Shown one piece after another: positions 32,629 through 42,197 of a stretch of 64,000 bases of DNA. Under the pieces are notes generated by a model. That model saw nothing but the letters and a program-made list of their open reading frames with translations. It did no database searches and had not been told where the DNA came from. Numbering within the stretch: position 1 is the first letter of the stretch; each line of letters opens with the position of its first letter. The translations under genes and the position numbers were made by a program. Origin of the DNA: Croceimicrobium sp965228705 (GTDB lineage: Bacteria > Bacteroidota > Bacteroidia > Flavobacteriales > Schleiferiaceae); contig NZ_OZ245832.1 in assembly GCF_965228705.1 (NCBI RefSeq), forward strand, positions 1,736,001 to 1,800,000. The letters are read 5' to 3'.

Positions 32629-32662
32629 AAAAAAAATCCCGGTCCTAAAGAGGAACCGGGAG
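32629..32662 (-). terminator. Terminator hairpin in the leader of the TPR/tRNA-like/slipin unit
   Basis: Minus-strand TCCCGGTTCC pairs with GGACCGGGA and is followed by eight T (32636-32629). No gene lies upstream on this strand, so it interrupts the 5' leader. Its right arm could also pair with TCCCGGTC at 32607-32614 downstream, which may mark a conditional switch. Between 32663 and 32916 I see no gene. Confidence 0.7.
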
Positions 32663-32916
32663 CGAATAGCTTTGCATAATAAATCTATTTCCCTCTCAGC
32701 CCCTGTCGGCTAAATTCTGGATCAATTCCGTATTTATGGTTTATACTTAGCATATCGCTCGCTTTATTTTGTTTTGCGATGCAAATGAATAAAACATTTT
32801 ATTTACCCACAAGCTTTTTTAAATAAAAAATTCACAATCCATCTATTCACAGTCTTGCATGCGTAAAATAGATTGTTTCCTGATTTAATGAGAGTGTTGT
32901 TTAGTAGCTTTATTTC

Positions 32917-35166
32917 ATGAAACCAAACAAAGCCCTCTACCTTTTCCTCTTCTTTATAAGCTTCTCTTTCCTCCAGGCCCAAAACTCAGCTTGCTTAGCA
33001 AATGACACCCTTACTATTGTTGTAATCGGCTCTTCCACCGCTGCGGGCTCCGGCGCCAGTACTCCGGATTCGGCCTGGGTAAATCGCTACCGCCGCAGCA
33101 TGCAGGCCCTAAACCCAGCCAATCAAGTAATCAACCTGGCTCAGGGCGGATACAATACCTGGCGCTTAATGCCTGATTATTTTACTCCACCTTCGGGGCG
33201 TCCCAATCCGGATACCCTACGAAATATCAGTCATGCCTTGCGCCAAAATCCTGATGCCATTATCATTAACCTACCTTCCAATGATGCTGCTATCGGAACC
33301 GGGCTCAATGAGCAAATGACCAATTTCATTCATATTGATAGCTTGGCAGCCAGCTATAATGTACCGCTCTGGGTATGCACCACCCAACCTCGAAACTTTA
33401 GTGCCAGTCAAATACAGATTCAATTAGATGTCCGCGATTCCATTTTGAGCTATTTCGGCCCCCGAGCCATAGATTTCTGGACGGGTTTAGCCAATAGTCA
33501 AAATACTATTCTGGCGCAGTATAATTCTGGCGACGGTACCCATGTTAATGATGCTGGCCATCGAATTCTATGGCAGGAGGTTTTAACAGAGGCCCTGCCC
33601 GACAGCCTGGTTTCCAGTGTTCCAGGGCTTGATTTACAAGTATCCCCTCCTCTTTGGACCAATCCTTCGCCTTGTGGAAGTCCCAATAGCATTATTGAAA
33701 TCCAATTAGCCAATCTTCGAAGGGATAGCCTGCAATCTACTGCAATAGTAGAACTCATTCGATTAGACCTCATCAGTGGTGTTCGGGATACCCTGCGTCA
33801 AAACCTCAATCAAATTTCAGGCTGTGCCTATGCTCAGGTGCAATTCAACTTAAACAGCAATCAACAACAGCATTGGCAATTACACAGCCGGATTATATGC
33901 AATCAAGACAGTAATAGCTTTAATAATATCAGCAGCAGTATTAAGGTCCAAAGTGAAGCCGGTCCCCAAATTACCGGCAATGATCCCTTTTACTGCGAAG
34001 GCGATAGTATGTGGATTAGCCCCAGCCATAGCGGCGATCGACTGGCCTGGTTTAGCGATGCCGGATTAAGTCAGCCCTTGTATCAAGGGGACAGCCTGTA
34101 TTGGAACCCTGCCTTGGGCGACAGCCTGTTTTTACACAGTTACCTTGGGCCATATTATTATATAGAATCACTCAGCTCGGCGCAAAGCTCTAATATCAAA
34201 TGGAATGGTTGCATGTTTAACCTTATTGCCGGACCGGATACTTTGAGTCTGGATAGTATTCAATTTGTGGCCGGTACTTCAGGTGATATGCAAGTGAACC
34301 TGCGCACCCGATTAGGGTCTTATCAAGGCCATGAAAACACGGCCGCTTCCTGGTCAGCTTCCATCTCAGACAGTATTTATGGGGCTCTGGAAGACAGTAG
34401 CTATGTCTTAAACTTCGGCAGTATTATTTTAAATCCCGGTGACACCTTGGGCTGCTACCTCTATTTGGAAAACAGCAATCAGAGATTGGCCTACCAAAGT
34501 GTGGGTAGCATGCAGTTGTATCAAGGGGCAGGATTAAGTGTGCAAGCGGGCAGTGGCATTCAGCATACCTTCGGAACCATCTATCATCCGCGAGCTATCC
34601 GAGCCCAATTCTATTATCACTATGGCTTTAAAGCCGATGGGCAATGTCAGAGTACGGTAGATACCATTATTCCGAAACCTAGTCCAGCCATTTTAGATTT
34701 AGGTTTTGATTTCAACCATAGCCCTGGAATTGACCTAACCCTATATCTTCCAGCCGGGTTTAGCAATCCCGTTTGGAACGATGGCTCTACTGCAGATTCA
34801 CTATTTATCCCTGCCCATAGATATGAAAACACTCTTAAGCAATTTGTTTTAAGCGCCATTGATAGCTTGGGATGCATGCACTCGGATACTCTGGAGGTGC
34901 AATTTTTACCCTGGTTCGGATTAAAAGAAGACAACAGTTTAGGCTTCACGCTATACCCCAATCCCAATCAGGGGCAGTTCCATATTTCCAATCCTGGCAA
35001 AGCAGCTTTTAGCTGGAAGCTGATGAGCACCAATGGCAAGCTTTTATCAGAAGGCCAGGGCTTTGAACACAACACGGCATTAAATCCTTCCTTAGCGAAA
35101 GGACTGTACTATTTACGAATAGAACAGGAAGGTCAGGAACAAATCCTTAAGTTGCTGATTCAGTGA
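32917..35166 (+). CDS. Secreted SGNH/GDSL esterase with T9SS signal
   Basis: 749 aa. Signal peptide to about residue 22, then an SGNH hydrolase (about 30-230): block I VVIGSSTAAGSG with Ser39/40 as nucleophile, Asn122 in NLPSND, and DGTHVNDAGH (Asp206, His209). The centre (about 240-660) is Ser/Asp-rich beta-sandwich, and the C terminus is a T9SS type A domain (FTLYPNPNQGQF ... GLYYLRIEQEGQEQILKLLIQ). Likely a surface carbohydrate or lipid esterase; substrate unknown. The following MFS gene overlaps its stop. Confidence 0.88.
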   Translation: MKPNKALYLFLFFISFSFLQAQNSACLANDTLTIVVIGSSTAAGSGASTPDSAWVNRYRRSMQALNPANQVINLAQGGYNTWRLMPDYFTPPSGRPNPDTLRNISHALRQNPDAIIINLPSNDAAIGTGLNEQMTNFIHIDSLAASYNVPLWVCTTQPRNFSASQIQIQLDVRDSILSYFGPRAIDFWTGLANSQNTILAQYNSGDGTHVNDAGHRILWQEVLTEALPDSLVSSVPGLDLQVSPPLWTNPSPCGSPNSIIEIQLANLRRDSLQSTAIVELIRLDLISGVRDTLRQNLNQISGCAYAQVQFNLNSNQQQHWQLHSRIICNQDSNSFNNISSSIKVQSEAGPQITGNDPFYCEGDSMWISPSHSGDRLAWFSDAGLSQPLYQGDSLYWNPALGDSLFLHSYLGPYYYIESLSSAQSSNIKWNGCMFNLIAGPDTLSLDSIQFVAGTSGDMQVNLRTRLGSYQGHENTAASWSASISDSIYGALEDSSYVLNFGSIILNPGDTLGCYLYLENSNQRLAYQSVGSMQLYQGAGLSVQAGSGIQHTFGTIYHPRAIRAQFYYHYGFKADGQCQSTVDTIIPKPSPAILDLGFDFNHSPGIDLTLYLPAGFSNPVWNDGSTADSLFIPAHRYENTLKQFVLSAIDSLGCMHSDTLEVQFLPWFGLKEDNSLGFTLYPNPNQGQFHISNPGKAAFSWKLMSTNGKLLSEGQGFEHNTALNPSLAKGLYYLRIEQEGQEQILKLLIQ

Positions 35167-36422
35167 ATCGCTTAAAAACATTTTCGCAGTACTTAGCACT
35201 TATCCTGGCTGGTGAGGCCATCTTTTTGCTACCCTTTATGGTACCGCGGGTTTTTAGAACCACGCTATTAGAGGTATATCAAATCGATAATCTGGAATTG
35301 GGCTATTGCTTCTCCCTCTACGGCCTGGTAGCGGTGGTTTCCTATTTCTTCGGAGGGCCTTTAGCGGATTTATTTTCCGCTCGAAAATTAATGTCCATTG
35401 CCCTGGGCCTTACTGCCCTGGGAGGATTTGTAATCAGCTGGTGGCCCAATTACACTGCCTTATTAATTGCCTATACTTTTTGGGGTTTTTCTACTATCCT
35501 ACTCTTTTGGGCGGCCTTAATGAAAAGCACCCGCATTTTGGTGGATCCAGAAAATGTGGGCAAAGCTTTTGGCTGGGTAGAAGGTGGCAGGGGTTTAAGC
35601 GCCGCCATTTGGTCGAGCTTGGCCGTAGCACTATTTGCGCTCTATTTTGAAGATCAATCCAACTTAGCGGTGGAAAGCCGCCATATTGCCTATCGCTATG
35701 TATTGCAAAGCGCTTCCCTTTACCTGATTCTGGTCGCCATTTATGTTTGGTTTATCCTGCCGAAAAGAGAGGTACAAATGGACTTGAATCACTCCATGAA
35801 AGGACTAAAGGAACTCATTCGACTTAAGCGCCTTTGGCTGCAAGCCCTGATTCTTTTTTGTGCTTATTGCGGCTATAAAATAACCGACGATGTTTCCCTC
35901 TTTGGTCATGAAGTTTGGGGGCTCTCCGAAGAAGATGCGGTTTTATTAAGTAGCTATACCTTCTACCTGCGCCCTATCACCGCCATTACCGCTGGCTTTT
36001 TGGTGGATCGAATTTCCACTGCTAAAATCCTCAGCTTCAGCTTTGGAATTAGCGCATTGGGAGCCCTGGCCCTGGCCTGGCTTCCTGCACAGGAAATGAC
36101 TGCTTTTGGTCTGATCTTTTTAGGCTCCAGCCTCAGTGGCATTTATGCCTTAAGGGGGATCTATTTTTCTTTGATGCGCGAAAACCAAATAGAGCGTCGC
36201 TTCAGCGGCACCGCAATAGGAATACTCTCCGTGCTAGGCTATTTACCAGATGTTTTCATGAGTCCATTCATGGGCTGGATCCTGGAATCGAATTCCGGGC
36301 CCATCGGACATCAAAACCTCTTCCTAAGTTTAGGCCTAATTATGATCCTAGGAATCATCCTTTCCCAAGCCTGGAAAAGGGAATATCGCAAAGTGGCTAG
36401 GACTGAGCCTGCTTCAAGCTAA
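35163..36422 (+). CDS. MFS transporter
   Basis: 419 aa with twelve predicted helices. FGGPLADLFSARKLM is the loop 2-3 signature. Starts with GTG overlapping the esterase stop (GTGA), so translationally coupled; it may import what the esterase releases. Substrate unknown. Its 3' end overlaps the convergent tex gene by 26 bp. Confidence 0.9.
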   Translation: MNRLKTFSQYLALILAGEAIFLLPFMVPRVFRTTLLEVYQIDNLELGYCFSLYGLVAVVSYFFGGPLADLFSARKLMSIALGLTALGGFVISWWPNYTALLIAYTFWGFSTILLFWAALMKSTRILVDPENVGKAFGWVEGGRGLSAAIWSSLAVALFALYFEDQSNLAVESRHIAYRYVLQSASLYLILVAIYVWFILPKREVQMDLNHSMKGLKELIRLKRLWLQALILFCAYCGYKITDDVSLFGHEVWGLSEEDAVLLSSYTFYLRPITAITAGFLVDRISTAKILSFSFGISALGALALAWLPAQEMTAFGLIFLGSSLSGIYALRGIYFSLMRENQIERRFSGTAIGILSVLGYLPDVFMSPFMGWILESNSGPIGHQNLFLSLGLIMILGIILSQAWKREYRKVARTEPASS

Positions 36423-38550
36423 GCTGAACTCTTTTACGTGGCACATCCACCGAAAGGACTTTAACCTGAACCTGCTCTTGTAAGCGTACCACCTCATTGG
36501 GATCTCGCACAAATCGATCTGCCAATTCGCTAACGTGCACTAATCCATCCTGCTTGGCCCCTACATCTACAAAAGCGCCAAAATTGGTGATATTGCTAAC
36601 GATGCCCGGCAATATCATTCCTTCCTGCAAGTCGGATACACTGCGGATGCGCGGATCAAATTGAAAGACCTTGGCGGCGCCTCTGGGATCCCGTCCCACT
36701 TTGGAGAGTTCGATTCTAATATCCTCCAAGGTTGGGAGACCCACTTCCTGCGTACAATAAGGTTTCAGGTCAAGATCCTTCAATAATTCCTTTTGGCCGA
36801 TTAAATCGGGAATCGGTTTTTTGAGATCCTTCGCGATTTGCTTTACGATCGCATAAGACTCCGGGTGCACGCCTGAATTATCCAGGGGGTTTTCCGCTTC
36901 CGGAATTCGCAAAAAGCCCGCTGCCTGTTCGTAGGCTTTAGGCCCTAATTTGGGCACTTTTAATAAAGCTGCCCGTGACTGAAAGGCTCCATGCTCTTCA
37001 CGATAAGCCACAATATTTTCGGCTAATTTGGGGCCCAAGCCCGAGACGTATTCCAACAAGTGCTTACTGGCAGTATTGAGGTTTACCCCTACAGCATTTA
37101 CTACCTGCTCCACCACCCGATCCAAAGCCGCTTTCAATTGATTTTGATCTACATCGTGCTGGTATTGCCCTACCCCAATACTTTTAGGGTCGATTTTCAC
37201 CAATTCTGCCAGAGGGTCCATCAATCGTCGGCCGATACTCACCGCTCCACGAACGGTAACATCGTAATTGGGAAATTCCGCTCGAGCGATGGATGATGCC
37301 GAATAAATCGAGGCTCCTGCTTCATTAACCACAAAGGCCTGGACCGGATATTTAAAGCGCACCTTCTTACTTACAAACTCTTCGGTTTCCCGACCAGCCG
37401 TACCATTGCCAATGGCGATGGCATCAATTTTATAGGCTTCGGCCAGATGGGCAATTTTAGCGGCTGCCTTAGCTGTATCGCGCTGGGGCGGATGGGGGTA
37501 AATGGTGTCATTATGCAATAATGTTCCCTGCTCATCAATGCAAACCACCTTGCAGCCGGTTCTAAATCCTGGATCGATAGCCAGAATGCGCTTGGGGCCC
37601 AAAGGCGGACTCAATAATAACTGTCTTAGGTTTTCTGCAAAAACGGCAATGGCCTCTGTATCCGCTTTCAACTTAGAAGCTAGGGCAAATTCCGTTTCGA
37701 TGGAAGGTTTCATCAGGCGTTTATAGCTGTCTTTCAGAGCCAATTCCACTTGTTCGCTGCAAGCATTACGACCTTTCACAAATAGGCGTGCTAGGCTATC
37801 GAGAGCTCGTTCTTCTTCGGGAGCAATACTCACCCGTAAAAGCTTTTCGTTCTCGGCCCTGCGAATAGCTAAAAGCCGATGAGCCGGAATACGACGCAAG
37901 GCTTCCGAAAAGTCGAAATAGTCGCGGTATTTCTCCGCTTCCGCTTCCTTCCCTTTAATCAGCTTAGCCTGAATTTGGGCCTCTCTTTCAAAAATGCGAC
38001 GCAGGGTATTTCGGGCAGAAAGCCTTTCATTCATCCATTCCGCCATTATATCTCGAGCACCTGATAAAGCCTCATCAATATCCTGTACATCCCCTTTCAC
38101 AAAACTTAGAGCCAAGGATTCGGGGTCGCGGGCATCTTGCTTCATGATCATTCCCGCCAAGGGCTCCAAGCCTTTTTCTCTGGCTACTGAAGCCCGGGTT
38201 TTACGCTTTTGTTTGTAGGGCAGATATAAATCTTCGAGCTCATTTAAATCCCAGCAAGCTTCAATCTGAGCTTCGAGTTCTGCACTCAATTTTCCCTGCT
38301 CCTTTATGGATTCGAGAATGCTGGCTTTCCGGGCCGCCACCTTTTCGAAATAGGCTTGTTGCTCCTTTATTTCCTGGATTTGCACCTCATCCAAACTCCC
38401 GGTCCGCTCCTTTCGGTAACGAGCAATAAATGGGATGGTAGCTCCTTCGGAGAGGAGGCTTAAAACACTATTTACCTGATCTCCATTGAGATTAGTGCGC
38501 TGACTTATAAATAAAACCTGATTCAATTTTTTCAACTTTTTATCTGACAA
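36397..38550 (-). CDS. tex: Tex family RNA-binding transcription accessory protein
   Basis: 717 aa, normal length. N-terminal helical domain (IPFIARYRKERTGSLDEVQIQ), YqgF/RuvX-like domain (about 320-450, ILAIDPGFRTGCKVVCID), helix-hairpin-helix pair (VSGLGPKLAENIVAYR; LLKVPKLGPKAYEQAAGFLRI) and C-terminal S1 domain (LPGIVSNITNFGAFVDVGAKQDGLVH). Nucleic-acid-binding factor linked to transcription, highly conserved. Confidence 0.96.
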   Translation of the reverse strand: MSDKKLKKLNQVLFISQRTNLNGDQVNSVLSLLSEGATIPFIARYRKERTGSLDEVQIQEIKEQQAYFEKVAARKASILESIKEQGKLSAELEAQIEACWDLNELEDLYLPYKQKRKTRASVAREKGLEPLAGMIMKQDARDPESLALSFVKGDVQDIDEALSGARDIMAEWMNERLSARNTLRRIFEREAQIQAKLIKGKEAEAEKYRDYFDFSEALRRIPAHRLLAIRRAENEKLLRVSIAPEEERALDSLARLFVKGRNACSEQVELALKDSYKRLMKPSIETEFALASKLKADTEAIAVFAENLRQLLLSPPLGPKRILAIDPGFRTGCKVVCIDEQGTLLHNDTIYPHPPQRDTAKAAAKIAHLAEAYKIDAIAIGNGTAGRETEEFVSKKVRFKYPVQAFVVNEAGASIYSASSIARAEFPNYDVTVRGAVSIGRRLMDPLAELVKIDPKSIGVGQYQHDVDQNQLKAALDRVVEQVVNAVGVNLNTASKHLLEYVSGLGPKLAENIVAYREEHGAFQSRAALLKVPKLGPKAYEQAAGFLRIPEAENPLDNSGVHPESYAIVKQIAKDLKKPIPDLIGQKELLKDLDLKPYCTQEVGLPTLEDIRIELSKVGRDPRGAAKVFQFDPRIRSVSDLQEGMILPGIVSNITNFGAFVDVGAKQDGLVHVSELADRFVRDPNEVVRLQEQVQVKVLSVDVPRKRVQLSLKQAQS

Positions 38551-38568
38551 ATGAGCTTCTTAGGCCAA

Positions 38569-40125
38569 TCACTTTAACCTTAATTCTATGTAAGCCGAAC
38601 GACTTCTGTAATCAGCTGGGAATACTATATGCCCGGATCCTTTTGTTACACCATAGATAAACTTTGGTACCCGCTTCTTTTCCTTAGCATTATACATAAT
38701 CTCCCAATTCCTTTGGCCTTGCGCCGTATAGCTCACATTACTCAGGTACCACATTGGTCTACCCGGAATGATCTTAGTATGGCGATCTGGTCCTGCAAAG
38801 AAAACATGCAGCTTTCCATTGTAAACGGTTGAGTAAAAAGAAGAATAGCGGACCGCATCACCTGAGGTTTCTTGCTTCTTAAAAATGTAATCCGACCAAT
38901 CAGAATTCCCACTGGGATCAAAATGACTTACAATGATCCCATAATATCTATGCTCATATGAAATCTCATCGTACCGCATATGTGGACGTTGAACATCTTT
39001 AGTCAACTTTATTTTGGTCTTTCGTTCCGATAAAACGAATACGGATCCATCAGGCCCAATCTCAATCTGAGGAGAATCATAGCCCGGAACTTCGCTCACT
39101 CCTACAGTTAAATCTTTCGCTATAGAATCCAAAGGAATTTCACCATAGCTAGCATAGAGTATGCTGTCTTTAGATGGTCTAATTCTACTGCAAAACATTC
39201 GCAATGGCGCATTCGATATTTCATCTGTAGCAGTGGCCGCGATATACACATCTCCGTTTGAGGCCAGCTTCATTTTGGTATGACTTAAAAAATAGGTATC
39301 GAACTCCAGCTCTTGAATCCTGGCCTCTGAACTATCGTTTTCCAAAGTCACTAATTGCAAACTATAATTGGGTTTCCCCTGAAAATTCTCTTCTCGCTTT
39401 CGGTCGTATTCCTTGTAGAGAAGGTGAATGACTCCTTCCTTATTAATATTCCATTGAAGCAGATCGGTTAAATCTGCGCGAAAGGGAAATACCTGCACTT
39501 TTTCATAAATCAAGTCCCAATTGCTGTCAAATAGAAAAACTTTAACCTGTTTACTCACAAAGCCTTTGGGATAGGCATAAATGAAAGCATGGTATGCTCC
39601 ATTGCTGGTATGGCTATATCTAAAAATCCCATGCCCAAAGTCCTCGAATTGTGCATCTTCAATTTGCACAAGTTTCACGAACTCCTCATTAGGCTCAAGG
39701 GTTTTGGGATCGATCTTTTGAATGAAAACAGCATCGCTATGGCTCCGCTTATCTCGGGATTGACTTAAAACCGCCAAAGCATTTTCGTAATAGGCAATGC
39801 CAATCTCCTTCTCACCTTCGAGGTCTTTTGGGGTGAAGAAATCTTCGGAAGACTGCAACAGATTATAGTCCTTATCAAAAACCTCTATGGCATAGCGGAA
39901 ACCTTGATTGTGAAAAATAGAGCTATAGTAATCTCGGATTGCGAAATTGTACTCCGAGGCAGCTAAAAAGAGGCCAATGCCATTGGTTACCGATTTTCGC
40001 TTATGCAAAGGCCCCAGATGGATTTCTAATTGATCCGTCTCAATAAACTCCTGGGCAATCAAAAGATTGGGGGATAGCAGACTGAGGCTTAGCGAGAATA
40101 GAATCAGGTTTTTCACAGTGAACAT
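38569..40125 (-). CDS. Secreted hypothetical protein
   Basis: 518 aa with a signal peptide (MFTVKNLILFSLSLSLLSPNLLIAQ). The rest is predicted beta-rich, with repeating motifs such as DKDYNLLQSSEDF, DSNWDLIYEKVQVFPF and DPSGNSDWSDYIFKK; it may form a propeller. No T9SS domain at the C terminus. Not recognised. It ends 18 bp before the tex start on the same strand. Confidence 0.7.
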   Translation of the reverse strand: MFTVKNLILFSLSLSLLSPNLLIAQEFIETDQLEIHLGPLHKRKSVTNGIGLFLAASEYNFAIRDYYSSIFHNQGFRYAIEVFDKDYNLLQSSEDFFTPKDLEGEKEIGIAYYENALAVLSQSRDKRSHSDAVFIQKIDPKTLEPNEEFVKLVQIEDAQFEDFGHGIFRYSHTSNGAYHAFIYAYPKGFVSKQVKVFLFDSNWDLIYEKVQVFPFRADLTDLLQWNINKEGVIHLLYKEYDRKREENFQGKPNYSLQLVTLENDSSEARIQELEFDTYFLSHTKMKLASNGDVYIAATATDEISNAPLRMFCSRIRPSKDSILYASYGEIPLDSIAKDLTVGVSEVPGYDSPQIEIGPDGSVFVLSERKTKIKLTKDVQRPHMRYDEISYEHRYYGIIVSHFDPSGNSDWSDYIFKKQETSGDAVRYSSFYSTVYNGKLHVFFAGPDRHTKIIPGRPMWYLSNVSYTAQGQRNWEIMYNAKEKKRVPKFIYGVTKGSGHIVFPADYRSRSAYIELRLK

Positions 40126-40175
40126 TTACAGCGAAGATACCTGCTCTCCCTTCGCTCTACCAAAACATCCCGCAT

Positions 40176-40203
40176 AAAAAAACCCCGATCATCAGATCAG
40201 GGC
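40176..40203 (-). terminator. Terminator of yceI
   Basis: Minus strand CCCTGATC-TGAT-GATCGGGG followed by TTTTTTT, 32 bp past the yceI stop. Confidence 0.75.
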
Positions 40204-40234
40204 TTTCAACAACCAATTGAGAGAAAAACCGGGC

Positions 40235-40783
40235 TTAGGCTTCCACTGCAGTTTCTACCGCAGCTAATTGCACTTCGCCCTCCATTTTGATTTCATCCGA
40301 AACCAAAAGATTTCCAGCTTCATTCACAACGTGAAATTTTAAGCCAAAGTCTTTGCGATTGAGCTTGCCTTTGAAAGAAAATCCGGCTTTTAAATTGCCC
40401 CAAGGATCTTTGGCAACTCCACCGACTTCAATATTTAATACGATGGGCTTGGTTACATCGCGAATGGTCATTTCGCCATGTAATTCAAATTCATCACCAT
40501 CTACATTATTCACTTCCTTTCCTACGAAAGTCAATTTTGGAAATTGCTCGGCATTAAAGAAGTCATCGCTTTTTAAGTGACCATCGCGCTCTTCGCTACC
40601 AGTACTAATGGAAGCTACATCAGCGCTAAAGCTGAATTTTCCGGTACTGAAATCCTCACCTTCTGTTTCTACACTACCATCAAAGGAACCGAAAGAACCA
40701 GTTACAGTGGTAATCATCAAGTGCTTGGCCTTGAAATGAATATTGGTGTGTGCGGGATCGAGAGTCCATTTTTGAATTGACAT
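40235..40783 (-). CDS. YceI-family lipocalin-like protein
   Basis: 182 aa, complete YceI domain: WTLDPAHTNIHFKAKHLMITTVTGSF at the start and GFSFKGKLNRKDFGLKF near the end. Members bind polyisoprenoids or similar amphiphiles. No signal peptide, so cytoplasmic here. Upstream is a strong promoter overlapped by two related palindromes, suggesting tight repression. Confidence 0.94.
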   Translation of the reverse strand: MSIQKWTLDPAHTNIHFKAKHLMITTVTGSFGSFDGSVETEGEDFSTGKFSFSADVASISTGSEERDGHLKSDDFFNAEQFPKLTFVGKEVNNVDGDEFELHGEMTIRDVTKPIVLNIEVGGVAKDPWGNLKAGFSFKGKLNRKDFGLKFHVVNEAGNLLVSDEIKMEGEVQLAAVETAVEA

Positions 40784-40801
40784 ATGCTATGATTTTTTGA
40801 G

Positions 40802-40860
40802 TTAATGTTTAAACTTTGATGGAGCAAATATACAATTAATGTTTAAACATCAATGTAAAT
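40802..40860 (-). promoter_or_regulatory. yceI promoter with two operator-like palindromes
   Basis: The -7 box TATATTTG (complement of 40825-40832) matches TAnnTTTG exactly; TTGA lies 17 bp upstream at the -33 position. Between the two boxes is the near-perfect palindrome TTAATGTTTAAACATCAA (40836-40853); a second copy, TTAATGTTTAAACTTTGA (40802-40819), follows the start point. MarR-type regulators often control yceI; none is encoded nearby. Confidence 0.7.
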
Positions 40861-40894
40861 AAAAAGAAATCCACCGCAGTGGATTTCGATGGGC

Positions 40895-42010
40895 TTAAGA
40901 CCGATGTGGAGCCTTGGGATACTGGTAGCTACCTGCTTCCATTTCCGCAATAACTTGCTTCAGTCGGTTCTGGAAGAAATCCGGAGCTTCTTTTTCCAGT
41001 TCTTTCATCAGCTTTAGAGCTTTTTTAGAATTGCCAGTGTGGTAATAGGCTACGCCTCGATCCAGTTTCACTACCCAATCATCGCTCAACTCCTTTTGCG
41101 CCGCATCCAGATATTGAGAGGCTTCGGCATAAAGGCCATTGCGCAACAAGGCAGAGGCAAAAGTCAATTTAGCATTGCGATCGCCGCTTAGCTTCAAAGC
41201 CTCCTTTAAAAGGGCCTTTTGTTCTTTCGTACGATTCAAAGCTCCCAACAGATATAGCTTTGTACTGTAATTATAAAGATTCGGATTGGCGCCAAAGCCA
41301 CCGTAACCGCCATTAATGGAATGATCTACCCAGCTCAGGCCTTCTTCCAAATGTTGTTGATGATCATAGCAAAACTGTGCCGCATCATTCCAAGCTTCCC
41401 AGCGATAGGTATCTTCTCCGCGCAATTCACTGCGTAAGGAAGTCATAACCGTTTTTACCAGGTCCACCTTAATCTCGATAGGGATGCGACGGTCTGCCCA
41501 TTCCAGGCCTAAAACCAATGTACTATCGTTGATATGATCGAATTCGTAGTCCAGTTTCTCGCTGTAAGCACAAGTGGTGTCTTGCACGCTTACTTCCAGA
41601 CTTATATCCTTTTCCAAATCCAAATAATAACTACCCCATAATTGATTGGCATGGGCAAATAGTACCTGATGCTGATGTCCGTCGGGAATGATATGCAAGC
41701 CATAAGTCCCGGCCGCCAAAGGCTGGCCTTCAATATAAACATCGGTGCTAAAGCTAATAGTGGTATTCATATTAGCTCCGGCTCGCCAGGCGATAGGCTC
41801 TCCCTTTTGTGGAATGGTGCGGCCATCTTCCCAAACCTTTCGGCCATGGGCCATGGGACTATGGTAATGCATGGCAATTTTAGTAATGCCTAAGGTCTGT
41901 TCTTCTTTTACCTCGGGGCTAGCCGTAGGTAAATCTAAATTGTGAAACTGGGCTTGGAGGGAAGCCGAAAGAAATAGGAGTAAGAAACTCCCGAAAATAC
42001 TCGTGCGCAT
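40895..42010 (-). CDS. DUF2911 protein with TPR-like C-terminal half
   Basis: 371 aa from ATG 42010 (MRTSIFGSFLLLFLSASLQAQ, signal peptide); an in-frame ATG six codons upstream is less likely. DUF2911 domain at about 35-175 (YHSPMAHGRKVWEDGRTIP, WRAGANMNTTISFS, GTYGLHIIP). Residues about 230-350 are TPR-like helical pairs (LLKEALKLSGDRNAKLTFASALLRNG; VKLDRGVAYYHTGNSKKALKLMKEL). Periplasmic, function unknown. Confidence 0.9.
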   Translation of the reverse strand: MRTSIFGSFLLLFLSASLQAQFHNLDLPTASPEVKEEQTLGITKIAMHYHSPMAHGRKVWEDGRTIPQKGEPIAWRAGANMNTTISFSTDVYIEGQPLAAGTYGLHIIPDGHQHQVLFAHANQLWGSYYLDLEKDISLEVSVQDTTCAYSEKLDYEFDHINDSTLVLGLEWADRRIPIEIKVDLVKTVMTSLRSELRGEDTYRWEAWNDAAQFCYDHQQHLEEGLSWVDHSINGGYGGFGANPNLYNYSTKLYLLGALNRTKEQKALLKEALKLSGDRNAKLTFASALLRNGLYAEASQYLDAAQKELSDDWVVKLDRGVAYYHTGNSKKALKLMKELEKEAPDFFQNRLKQVIAEMEAGSYQYPKAPHRS

Positions 42011-42197
42011 AGTATCAATTTTGCACAAGTAGCAGTAAAATGGTTCAGAATCGGGCTCTAAAGTTCTGAATTCTAGCGCTAAAATTCATGCTCGATCGAT
42101 GAAATAATTCCATTGGTCGACAAAATCTCCTATTTTTAAATACAAATTTCGAATATGTAGCACACATTTTTTTTTTCCAACCCCCAACCAACAAAGC

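Noticed and set aside
32663..32740. TPP-riboswitch-like fragment (GGGGCTGAGAGGG on the minus strand)
   Set aside because: Only the CTGAGA element is present; the second conserved half (ACCTGATCTGG and GCGTAGGGA) is missing.
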